64,000 nt of DNA, taken from contig NZ_VOSC01000030.1 in NCBI RefSeq assembly GCF_007997385.1, positions 248,838 through 312,837 of the forward strand, read 5' to 3'. The notes beneath the pieces are model-generated. The model was not told the origin of the DNA, did no database searches, and was given only the letters and a program-made list of their open reading frames with translations. The stretch is from Seonamhaeicola algicola. Lineage in GTDB: Bacteria; Bacteroidota; Bacteroidia; Flavobacteriales; Flavobacteriaceae. Shown one piece after another: positions 27,471 to 35,172 of the stretch; the stretch's first letter is position 1; each line of letters begins with the position of its first letter. The position numbers and the translations under genes are program-made.

Positions 27471-27511
27471 AAAAAACACATTTAACCAAAATAACAACAA
27501 AACACCAAAAA

Positions 27512-27545
27512 GTTTCAAATAAGGAATTAGTTTATTATTTGAAAC
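27512..27545. promoter_or_regulatory. Perfect 11-base inverted repeat, candidate IclR operator
   Basis: GTTTCAAATAA (27512-27522) and TTATTTGAAAC (27535-27545) are exact reverse complements with a 12-base spacer. The spacing and the position just upstream of the operon promoter suggest a regulator site. The neighbouring IclR gene (27699-28493) is the obvious candidate; IclR proteins of the KdgR type use GTTTCA/TGAAAC half-sites, though usually in the opposite orientation. Confidence 0.5.
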
Positions 27546-27698
27546 AAATATATAAAATTTTGTTAATGGTTAATTATAAAATATTTAAAATTTACATACT
27601 GCTTTAGTTTTGATTATGTTGAGGAAATTAACACAACCATTATTCTTAAAAAAATATTAAAAAGCAAACTTTAAAGGAAGACTTACAAACACCTGTTA

Positions 27699-28493
27699 TT
27701 AGGTTGCTACATACCCTAATTTTTCAGAAATATCTAGAGCGTATTTTGATACAATTTTACCTTTTTTATGAAACTCGTCATGTGGCAACCTACCGTGTGG
27801 TGCTGTTATCCATAGTGAAGCCACCGGATAGCCATACTCATCAAAAATTGGCGCACCTATGCAATGAATACCTTGAATATCTTCGCCATTATCTATAGCG
27901 TATCCTTTCTTTTTTACATCTTTTAGTTGCTCCCTGAATGTTACTTTTGATGTTATGGTGTTTTTTGTGTACTTAGTTAGTGTCATTTGTTTTATAATAC
28001 TATCAGACTCTTCGTCAGGCAAAAAAGCTAAAATTGACTTGCCTCCAACAGAACTGTGCAAGTTAAATTGCGTACCACGCTCAACAAATAATTTAACTGG
28101 ATAAGATGATGAAACTTGCTCTAAAATTGTACCTTTTTTAGATCCTAAAATAACACCTAGCATTACAGACTCTTTAAGTTCATCTCTTAAAGCACGCATT
28201 ACATCAATAGACATTTCTACTATACTTTGCTCATTCATTGATGAAATACCTAGCGTAAGCATTTTTCTAGAAAGTGTTATTTTTTTGGTTGTTTCGTTTT
28301 TTTGGAGATAGTTTTTAAAAATTAACGTGTTTATTATTCTAAAAGCACTTGTTTTTGAAATATCTAGAACATCTATTATTTCAGTTAACGTTAGGCCTTT
28401 TGAATGATTTGCCAATAATTCTATAATTAATAAACCTCGTTCTAAATTAGGAACATTATAATTTGGCTTAGCATCATTACTATCTTTATTCAT
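27699..28493 (-). CDS. IclR family transcriptional regulator
   Basis: A 264-residue IclR protein. Residues about 16-75 are the winged helix (NLERGLLIIELLANHSKGLTL, ISKTSAFRIINTLI) and residues about 85-258 the effector domain (GSKKGTILEQV, SSVGGKSILAFLPDEE, IHCIGAPIFDEYGYPVASLWIT). Members in sugar-acid pathways (KdgR type) respond to 2-keto-3-deoxy acids. It lies between the GH117 gene, from which it is separated by a terminator, and the anhydro-galactose operon, all on the minus strand. It probably controls that operon through the inverted repeat at 27512; the effector is likely a pathway intermediate, by inference. Confidence 0.92.
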   Translation of the reverse strand: MNKDSNDAKPNYNVPNLERGLLIIELLANHSKGLTLTEIIDVLDISKTSAFRIINTLIFKNYLQKNETTKKITLSRKMLTLGISSMNEQSIVEMSIDVMRALRDELKESVMLGVILGSKKGTILEQVSSSYPVKLFVERGTQFNLHSSVGGKSILAFLPDEESDSIIKQMTLTKYTKNTITSKVTFREQLKDVKKKGYAIDNGEDIQGIHCIGAPIFDEYGYPVASLWITAPHGRLPHDEFHKKGKIVSKYALDISEKLGYVAT

Positions 28494-28537
28494 ATCTTAT
28501 TTATGTAGTTGAGCAAAAATAAGATTAGTTAACAAAT

Positions 28538-28570
28538 AAAAAAATTGGCTATGATAAATCACAGCCAATT
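28538..28570 (-). terminator. Rho-independent terminator of GH117 gene
   Basis: On the minus strand AATTGGCT (28563-28570) pairs with AGCCAATT (28543-28550), the stem continues as TGA/TCA after one A-C mismatch, and a run of seven T residues follows. It separates the GH117 transcript from the IclR gene. Confidence 0.82.
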
Positions 28571-28595
28571 AAATACGGTTTAAGTAATAAACTTA

Positions 28596-29843
28596 TTATT
28601 TCTTGCTTTCTTTTACTTCTCCTGGAGCAGTATGAGCCGTTCTTCTTTTAGAAGAAAACCTCATAATACTTTGGTAATGCCAACTATTGTATACATGTGT
28701 TAAACCCCAACGTAAAATTTCGGTTGGTTCTTTTTCAACATCTGCAGTCCTGTTCAACCCAATAGCATGAGCATCTACACTTTTAAGCACTGACATTATT
28801 TCAAAATTAATACCATCTGGCGCCCACTGAATAGTATTTTTTTCAGGACCATCGGTAGTAATTAATGATGCTATACCGCCATTGTATGGCCATACACAAA
28901 TTTCATGACCGCTATTACTAATAGGATTATAAGGTGATTTTACATACGGACCTAAAGGGTTATCGGCAATGGCAACTCCATGGCGTATTTGACGACCACC
29001 AAAGGTAATTTCTTCTCCCATTTGCTCTCCTTTGTAATATAAGTAAAATTTACCTTTGTAAGGAATTATGCAAGGGTCATGCACTTTATGGCTATCAAAA
29101 TCGCCTTTTTTCTCAACCATACTTCTATCTTGCAAATTATCTCCTTTCCAAATACCATTATCTGCAGGACTTAAAATTGGTTCATCAAGTTTAGTCCAAG
29201 GACCATCAGGTGATTCTGCCCAAGATAACCCTACTTGATTTTTAACTCTTACATTATAAGGTGATTTAACTGTTTGATAGCACAAATAGTATTTTCCATC
29301 ATGCTCCATAATTTCTACAGTGAACACAGATCTATCATCATACGCACCTTTTTCACCTCTTTTAACAGCAATACCTTCTTCTTTCCACGTCCAACCATCT
29401 TCTGATGTTGCATACCAAATATCACATCTATCCCAAGGAAATACTTTTTCGTTTTCAATATCTCCTCCAAAACCTTGGGTTTCGCCTGTACTTTTAGAGT
29501 ACCAAACATAGTATTTTCCATTATGCTTAATCATAGCACTGGGGTCTCTTCTTACAACACCTTCCTCATAAGCTAAATCGCCTTTTAATGGCTTTAACGG
29601 ACCAAATTCAATAAACCATTCATTCCCTAAATCTGTAGGCCATTTTAATGCTCTTTTTGATGCTGCACTTAAATGATTTACATCTGTAATTCCTAAGTGA
29701 TCTAATTGTTCTTTTGTTATATTCATAGCTTCTTCACTTGAGGCACCTGACTCTTTTGCATTTTGTTGTGATTGCTGTGAGTTACACCCCGCCATAATTA
29801 ATGTTAATAATAATGTAGTTATAAAATTTACCTTTTTTTTCAT
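28596..29843 (-). CDS. GH117 alpha-1,3-(3,6-anhydro)-L-galactosidase, lipoprotein
   Basis: A 415-residue lipoprotein (LIMAGC, Cys20) of family GH117, a five-bladed propeller that frees 3,6-anhydro-L-galactose from the non-reducing end of neoagaro-oligosaccharides. Recognisable blocks are RRDPSAMIKHNGKYYVWYSK, DDRSVFTVEIMEHDGKYYL and SHKVHDPCIIPYKGKFYLYYKG. Catalytic positions fit D100 (RRDPS), D256 (VHDPC) and H313-E314 (SGHE), close to the numbering I remember for the Zobellia enzyme AhgA. It would supply the anhydro-sugar to the dehydrogenase and cycloisomerase of the adjacent operon. It is a single-gene transcript with its own terminator. Confidence 0.92.
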   Translation of the reverse strand: MKKKVNFITTLLLTLIMAGCNSQQSQQNAKESGASSEEAMNITKEQLDHLGITDVNHLSAASKRALKWPTDLGNEWFIEFGPLKPLKGDLAYEEGVVRRDPSAMIKHNGKYYVWYSKSTGETQGFGGDIENEKVFPWDRCDIWYATSEDGWTWKEEGIAVKRGEKGAYDDRSVFTVEIMEHDGKYYLCYQTVKSPYNVRVKNQVGLSWAESPDGPWTKLDEPILSPADNGIWKGDNLQDRSMVEKKGDFDSHKVHDPCIIPYKGKFYLYYKGEQMGEEITFGGRQIRHGVAIADNPLGPYVKSPYNPISNSGHEICVWPYNGGIASLITTDGPEKNTIQWAPDGINFEIMSVLKSVDAHAIGLNRTADVEKEPTEILRWGLTHVYNSWHYQSIMRFSSKRRTAHTAPGEVKESKK

Positions 29844-30228
29844 TTAGTTGTAAGTTATGCTGATTAGTATAATTATGCATTATTAAATGCATTCCAAATG
29901 TAAAAATACAACACTCTAAATGCTTAATTTGAAACTTGACAAAAACTATACTAGCAAAAATAAATCTAAATATACTCTAATTTGAGCCACATGTCTGTAA
30001 AAACAAACACAAAAGCTTTAAATATCAACCTTTAAAAAAGTCTATTTACCTATAATTTTCAAAAGGAAATTTAACAACAAAGGAAATATAAAATTTATCT
30101 TTCAAAACAAATAATGATTAACTTACATCTTCTAAAATCATTTGTTTTACACATTTAATCATTTGTTACTAAATATTCATAAGTAATGTTAAAACTTTGA
30201 AATCAAACAAACTAAACTTTTAAACCAC
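29844..30228. other. Divergent regulatory region between GH117 and CBM-like lipoprotein
   Basis: 385 AT-rich bases with no gene, separating two divergent starts. It holds the tandem CATTTGTT operator (30139-30167) near the plus-strand gene. Several octamers fit TAnnTTTG on the minus strand (at 29895-29902 and 29955-29962) but lack a TTG at the right spacing, so the GH117 promoter is not assigned. Confidence 0.5.
30139..30167 (+). promoter_or_regulatory. Tandem CATTTGTT operator upstream of CBM-like lipoprotein
   Basis: CATTTGTT at 30139-30146 and 30160-30167, again a 21-base period in direct orientation. The second copy ends 61 bases before the start at 30229, nearly the same distance as at the GH2 gene (56 bases). 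Confidence 0.55.
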
Positions 30229-31095
30229 ATGAAAAAAAAAACTAAAAAACCGTATTACAAAATCTCTTATTTATTAGTAATAGTACTAATAATATTTTCT
30301 TGCAGTAGCAGCGATTCAAACTCTGAAGAAGAAGCCACTTGTGAAAAAACATGTACTGAAGGATTTATACTGAACGCAGACAAATGTGAGTGCGAACCCG
30401 AACCATGTACACTTACCTGTGAAGACGGATTCACTCTTGATGAGGATCTTTGTGAATGCGAATGTACAAGAACTTGTGAAGATGGATTTACATTAAATGC
30501 TGATACTTGTGAATGCGAAGAAGACGAAGTATTTGTAGCTGAAATAATTGAAGTTGAAACTGAAACAGCCACACTTAGTGGAGATTGGAAACTTAAAACA
30601 ACTATAGAAGGCTTTACAGGAGAAGGCTATATAGTTTGGGAAGGCCCAAATCAATTTTGGAAAGGAGATGCTAATATTGGAAACGCAGGCAGACTTACTT
30701 ATAAAATTAATGTACCTAGAGCAGGAACGTATCAATTTAACTGGAGCTCGTACATAGCTAAAGTTGAACCAAGCAACCCTACAACTGAGCACAATGATAG
30801 CTGGTTAAGATTCCCTGATGCAGATGACTTTTACGGAAAAAAAGAAGGCAGTATTGTTTACCCAAAAGGGTCAGGTAAAACACCTAACCCTGCAGGAGAA
30901 AATGGTAACGGATTCTTTAAAATTTACATGAATACCGGAGGTGCTTGGACATGGACTAGCGGAACTTCAGATAACGATTTCCATTCAATTTATGTTCGAT
31001 TTGATGAAGCTAAAGAATATACAGTTGAAATTGCTGCAAGATCAGCTTACCATGCTATTGACAAATTTAAACTAACAGAACAAGAACCTGAATAA
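30229..31095 (+). CDS. Surface lipoprotein with three Cys-rich repeats and CBM-like domain
   Basis: A 288-residue lipoprotein: hydrophobic signal ending FSC (Cys25), then SSSDSNSEEE, an acidic stretch like the surface-export signal of Bacteroidota lipoproteins. Residues about 37-100 hold three tandem units of the form CxxxC-x2-GFxLxxDxCEC, probably a disulfide-braced stalk of EGF-like character. Residues about 101-286 look like a CBM-type beta-sandwich (RLTYKINVPRAGTYQFNWSS, DNDFHSIYVRFDEAKEYTVEIAARS). No catalytic motif is seen. The likely role is glycan capture at the cell surface, but the family was not recognised. It shares the tandem CATTTGTT operator type with the GH2 gene and ends 3 bases before the convergent DUF2231 gene. 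Confidence 0.75.
   Translation: MKKKTKKPYYKISYLLVIVLIIFSCSSSDSNSEEEATCEKTCTEGFILNADKCECEPEPCTLTCEDGFTLDEDLCECECTRTCEDGFTLNADTCECEEDEVFVAEIIEVETETATLSGDWKLKTTIEGFTGEGYIVWEGPNQFWKGDANIGNAGRLTYKINVPRAGTYQFNWSSYIAKVEPSNPTTEHNDSWLRFPDADDFYGKKEGSIVYPKGSGKTPNPAGENGNGFFKIYMNTGGAWTWTSGTSDNDFHSIYVRFDEAKEYTVEIAARSAYHAIDKFKLTEQEPE
30337..30528 (+). repeat. Three tandem Cys-rich coding repeats
   Basis: Three copies of about 19-22 codons encode the pattern C-x3-C-x2-G-F-x-L-x2-D-x-C-E-C. The second and third copies share CEDGFTL. DNA identity is partial, so this is an old or diverged internal duplication inside the lipoprotein gene, not a CRISPR or VNTR of identical units. Confidence 0.75.
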
Positions 31096-31098
31096 TAT

Positions 31099-32481
31099 TT
31101 AATTTAAAACAAAATCTGGTACATCATTTTCTAAATTAGTGTTTTCAATATCTTCTTTAGAAATTGATGTATTCCAGATATATACTTTATTTAAGGTTTT
31201 AATATTTGCTAAAACTGGTAAACTTGCTTTTGTAATTTTAGTTCCAAAAAGATTTAAAACTTCTAATTGCGGCAAATTAATTTTAGATATACCAGCATCA
31301 GTTATATTATTTTTATTCAGTTTTAATTTTTGAACATTTTTAAATTGATTTATATCATCAATGTAACTGTCTGTAATTTGATTATCTTCTAAATATAACC
31401 ACAAAATATTATCCTTTATTTTTGCTAAAGTTTCTAATTTCGATTTTAATTCTGAAGAATTATTAGCTGTTACAGTATTTGCAGGTAACTCTACGGCATA
31501 AATATTTGAATTAAAAACTAATTCAGACACACGGAAACCTTGGGCTACTATTTCTTTTAAAACATCATCAGGTATTTTAGGCAACGCTTTTAAACTTGCC
31601 TGTTTAGCTGCTCCTGCACTTAAACCCAACATATTAGAAGCTATTTTTGTAATATTTTCAGGTGTTTTAACGGCTCCAACAGTGTTTGAAAAACCAGCAA
31701 AAGCATTGTTAATCCAGTATGTAATAACAGCAATTTCTTCTTCTGTTAAAGGTGTTTTCCCTTCGGGCGGCATAAAATCTTCATGATGCGGATCTAACAA
31801 CACGCGTTTCACAATTTCAGATTTATTGGCACTACCAACAACTACAGCTTCACCACCTTTTCCTCCTTTCATTATAGAAAGAGAATCTATTAATGACAAA
31901 CCACCTTTTTTCTTGCTTTCGTTATGGCAACTAGTACATTTAGCATCTAAAATAGGCGCAACCAAGTAATCAAAAACCACAGCATCTTCAACTTTTTCAA
32001 CAGGCACTAATACCTTTTCTTCTTTCTTATTAAAAGGCATATACTTTGTTAAATAATCACTACCATGAGTTAAATTACCTCCGTAGTGCCCTGTAACACT
32101 TAATAAAATTACTATAACTGTTAATGCTGAAATATTTGCTTTTAATTTGTTTTTGTTTGGTAGTTTTATTTTGTCAACCCTTATTAACCAAGCTACTAGA
32201 GTTAAAACAGTTGTAAATACCCCAAACCAAAAGTGGCTATCAAGCATATTTTCATCATAATCTCCACTAAGCGATAGCATGTAACCTAAAATACAAGCTA
32301 TTAATGCAGAAAGAAAACCTAACATTAAAGCTAAAGGAATAGCCACTGTTATATTTTCATATTTTTTCTTTTTTCCGAAGATTTCTAAAACAAATGCAAA
32401 AAATAAAAATCCTATAGGAAGATGTACTACTAACGGATGAAATCTTCCTAAAAACAAGACAAAGTCTGGAGTTTGGCTCAT
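31099..32481 (-). CDS. DUF2231-type membrane protein with cytochrome c and leucine-rich-repeat-like domain
   Basis: A 460-residue protein. Residues about 10-145 contain four or five membrane helices of the DUF2231 type (FHPLVVHLPIGFLFFAFVLE, GHYGGNLTHG). Residues about 165-260 are a planctomycete-type cytochrome c (LDAKCTSCHNESKKKGG, heme site C182-H186, and DFMPPEGKTPLT with a probable Met ligand). Residues about 340-455 resemble leucine-rich repeats (LWLYLEDNQITDSYID, LKLNKNNITDAGI). It probably links periplasmic electron flow to the membrane. It is the last gene of the operon starting at 38424. This architecture is best known from the PVC phyla and some marine Bacteroidota. Confidence 0.83.
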   Translation of the reverse strand: MSQTPDFVLFLGRFHPLVVHLPIGFLFFAFVLEIFGKKKKYENITVAIPLALMLGFLSALIACILGYMLSLSGDYDENMLDSHFWFGVFTTVLTLVAWLIRVDKIKLPNKNKLKANISALTVIVILLSVTGHYGGNLTHGSDYLTKYMPFNKKEEKVLVPVEKVEDAVVFDYLVAPILDAKCTSCHNESKKKGGLSLIDSLSIMKGGKGGEAVVVGSANKSEIVKRVLLDPHHEDFMPPEGKTPLTEEEIAVITYWINNAFAGFSNTVGAVKTPENITKIASNMLGLSAGAAKQASLKALPKIPDDVLKEIVAQGFRVSELVFNSNIYAVELPANTVTANNSSELKSKLETLAKIKDNILWLYLEDNQITDSYIDDINQFKNVQKLKLNKNNITDAGISKINLPQLEVLNLFGTKITKASLPVLANIKTLNKVYIWNTSISKEDIENTNLENDVPDFVLN

Positions 32482-32500
32482 AAAATATAATGTAAATTCT

Positions 32501-33634
32501 TTATATACGTGTTAATTTGTATGGTGCCGAATGATTAGCATTCCATTGGCATATGTAAATATTTTTGTCTTCATCTATACACACATCATGACCATGCAAT
32601 ATTGGTTTTTCATCAATTTGATACGTTTTTTGAAGCTCGCCGTTTTCATAAACTGGCGCTGTACCTCCTGGATTAGACACCACTTTATCGCCTTCCATAA
32701 TGGTAACAAAACCTGTATGATCTTTCCAATTGGTTTTACCAACCTTTGGCTGAGACCAACAAACGCCGGCATATAAATTATCATCATCAAAAACCGCTCT
32801 ACACACCTGCATATTTGGCATTTTTACTGTTTTTACATATTTACCATCTAGGGTAAAATACTTAAAACACTGCTCTGAACGTGATGTACAAACTACCATT
32901 GGATTTCCTTTTTCCCTATAATCTATTGCTACACCGTGGGCGCTCATTAACCTATAATTAGGATCTGGATTATCACTACCACCCCAATGACGGATGTATC
33001 TTCCGTTTAAATCATATTGAATAATTCTACTTTGTCCATAGCCATCAGCAACATAAATATCACCATTGGGTCCAATAGCGGTTTCTGTAGGACAAAAATC
33101 TTCTCCTGGTTTGTAAACACCAATAGTTACTGGGTGACCAATATCAAAAATAACCTTACCATCAACAGTTGTTTTAGCTACCCTACCATTGTGTTTTATC
33201 ATTTTGTTATTTTTACCTAGCGCCCAACCAGAGTCTGCTATATATAACATATCTTCACCACCTTCATCATGTAATGTTAAGCCATGACCACCTTGATAGG
33301 CTGTTCCCCAATAGTCTAATAACTTACCTGATTTATCAAAAATTAAAATATTATTTTGAGGATGATCTCCTATCATAATTAAGCGCCCTTTGCTATCCAT
33401 TACCATTTCATGACAATTAAGTAATGGTATTCTAGTTGAACTTATTTGCGCCCAATTTTTAGTTAATTTATATTTATAATCACCATGCCCTAAAATGGTA
33501 TCAGTTTCTTTTAGAAAATGATTTGAAGTTTGCTTTTTAGTTATTATTGAAGCTCCAAAAACCGATGAAGACGAAGCTAAGGCAGCACTAGCCGCCAATC
33601 CTGTTTTCTTTAAAAAATTTCTTCTAGAAGACAT
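32501..33634 (-). CDS. Tat-exported NHL/six-bladed propeller protein
   Basis: A 377-residue protein with a twin-arginine signal (SSRRNFLKKTGLAASAAL) and a signal-like hydrophobic stretch to about residue 30. The rest is a six-bladed propeller of the NHL/peptidylamidoglycolate-lyase type (GHGLTLHDEGGEDMLYIADSG, ETAIGPNGDIYVADGYGQSR, AHGVAIDYREKG, GHDVCIDEDKNIYICQW). The catalytic role is unknown. Tat export suggests folding or cofactor insertion in the cytoplasm. It lies between the DUF1501 and DUF2231 genes with gaps of about 20 bases and so belongs to the same exported module. Confidence 0.82.
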   Translation of the reverse strand: MSSRRNFLKKTGLAASAALASSSSVFGASIITKKQTSNHFLKETDTILGHGDYKYKLTKNWAQISSTRIPLLNCHEMVMDSKGRLIMIGDHPQNNILIFDKSGKLLDYWGTAYQGGHGLTLHDEGGEDMLYIADSGWALGKNNKMIKHNGRVAKTTVDGKVIFDIGHPVTIGVYKPGEDFCPTETAIGPNGDIYVADGYGQSRIIQYDLNGRYIRHWGGSDNPDPNYRLMSAHGVAIDYREKGNPMVVCTSRSEQCFKYFTLDGKYVKTVKMPNMQVCRAVFDDDNLYAGVCWSQPKVGKTNWKDHTGFVTIMEGDKVVSNPGGTAPVYENGELQKTYQIDEKPILHGHDVCIDEDKNIYICQWNANHSAPYKLTRI

Positions 33635-33658
33635 AGTTTATTATAATTTAGTTGTTGT

Positions 33659-35161
33659 TTATGTTAATATATCTTTAACCACATGACCGTGCACATCAGT
33701 AAGCCTATAACGCCTTCCCTGATGTTTAAAAGTTAGTCTTTCATGGTCTACACCAAATAAATGGAGCAATGTTGCATGAAAATCATGTACATGAACCGGA
33801 TCTTTGGTTACGTTATAGCTAAAATCATCGGTTTCACCGTAAGTAAACCCAGGTTTAACACCTGCACCAGCCATAAACATGGTAAAAGCTTTTGGATGAT
33901 GATCTCTACCGTAATTCTTTTCAGTTAATTGTCCTTGTGAATACACGGTTCTACCAAACTCACCACCCCAAACAACAAGTGTATCATCTAACATACCGCG
34001 TTGTTTCAAATCTTTAATTAAAGCTGCTGTTGCTTGATCTGTTTGTTTAGCTTTATTTTTAACACCCCAAGGACAACCAATATGCTGATCCCACCCTTGG
34101 TGATATAATTGTACAAACTTTACCCCTTTTTCAAGTAATTTTCTTGCCATTAAGCAATTTGCAGCATACGTTCCTGCATCTCTACTATCTTTACCATACA
34201 TTTCAAAAACATGGTCTGGCTCATCAGAAGTATCTGTTACTTCAGGTATAGACGTTTGCATTCTAAAAGCCATTTCATATTGCGCCATTCTAGATTGAAT
34301 CTCCGGATCTCCATAGGCATCATGCTGAATAGAATTTAATTTACCTAAGTAATCAAGCATCTTCTTTCTATCTGTTCCGTCATAATTATCTGGATTATTT
34401 AAATACAACACAGGGTCTTTTCCTGATCGAAATTGCACACCTTGATGTTCAGTTGGCAAAAACCCATTACCCCACAAACCTGCTTTTAACGGTTGACCAC
34501 TTCCGTTTTTAGATATTAAGGTAATAAATGTTGGTAAGTTTTCATTATCGGAACCCAAACCATAACTTAACCAAGAACCTATTGATGGACGCCCGGGTAG
34601 TTGATGCCCTGTTTGCATGAATGTAACTGCAGGTGTATGGTTAATTTGATCTGTTTGCATTGATTTCACAAAACATAAATCATCTACCACTTCAGATAAA
34701 TGTGGCATAATTTCACTAACCCACGCCCTAGATTCTCCATACTGCTTAAATTTGAACAACGATGGCGCTACAGGCAATGAACTTTGACTACCACTCATAC
34801 CTGTTAACCGCTGACCACCAATAACAGATTCTGGTAAATCTTTACCAAACATATCAACTAATTTTGGCTTATAATCAAACAAATCTAGTTGTGATGGCCC
34901 ACCACTTTGAAACAAATAAATAATACGCTTTGCTTTAGGCAAATGATGCGGTAAACCTAGTTTATTTTTTGTAAAACTATTTATTGCTTTATCTGCTCCA
35001 CCAATTGAGCTCCAAGCCTTTTCGGTATTTAATAAACTACCTAATGCTAAAGCGCCAATACCTAAAGACGTTTTTTTTAAAAAATGCCTTCTATCAATTT
35101 GTTTTTCTACGCTTTGAAGATCTTTATTATTTGATCTTAAAATATCATGATGATCACACAT
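33659..35161 (-). CDS. DUF1501 family protein, Tat-exported
   Basis: A 500-residue DUF1501 protein of the alkaline-phosphatase/sulfatase-like fold. A twin-arginine motif DRRHFLKKTSLGIGALALGS begins near residue 23 after a hydrophilic extension. Conserved blocks are IYLFQSGGPSQLDLFDYKP, LVVWGGEFGRTVYS, GRDHHPKAFTMFMAGAGVK and VHDFHATLLHLFGVDH, with several histidines and aspartates that could bind metal. The enzymatic role is not established. DUF1501 genes nearly always accompany DUF1549/DUF1553 cytochrome genes, as here, 11 bases upstream. Confidence 0.92.
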   Translation of the reverse strand: MCDHHDILRSNNKDLQSVEKQIDRRHFLKKTSLGIGALALGSLLNTEKAWSSIGGADKAINSFTKNKLGLPHHLPKAKRIIYLFQSGGPSQLDLFDYKPKLVDMFGKDLPESVIGGQRLTGMSGSQSSLPVAPSLFKFKQYGESRAWVSEIMPHLSEVVDDLCFVKSMQTDQINHTPAVTFMQTGHQLPGRPSIGSWLSYGLGSDNENLPTFITLISKNGSGQPLKAGLWGNGFLPTEHQGVQFRSGKDPVLYLNNPDNYDGTDRKKMLDYLGKLNSIQHDAYGDPEIQSRMAQYEMAFRMQTSIPEVTDTSDEPDHVFEMYGKDSRDAGTYAANCLMARKLLEKGVKFVQLYHQGWDQHIGCPWGVKNKAKQTDQATAALIKDLKQRGMLDDTLVVWGGEFGRTVYSQGQLTEKNYGRDHHPKAFTMFMAGAGVKPGFTYGETDDFSYNVTKDPVHVHDFHATLLHLFGVDHERLTFKHQGRRYRLTDVHGHVVKDILT

Positions 35162-35172
35162 AATACACTAAT

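Larger units (their letters stand above)
27327..27698. other. Regulatory intergenic region upstream of the anhydro-galactose operon
   Basis: 372 bases without a plausible gene between the operon start (27326) and the IclR stop (27699), very AT-rich. It contains the promoter at 27443-27470 and the 11-base inverted repeat at 27512-27545. No RNA gene or conserved riboswitch was recognised. Confidence 0.6.

Noticed and set aside
27545-27552. A second TATATTTG octamer on the minus strand next to the inverted repeat as a promoter.
   Set aside because: No TTG lies at 17-23 bases upstream, unlike the element at 27443.
30337-30528. Regular short repeats resembling a small CRISPR or VNTR.
   Set aside because: They are three in-frame, diverged protein repeats with conserved cysteines; no spacer structure or cas genes.
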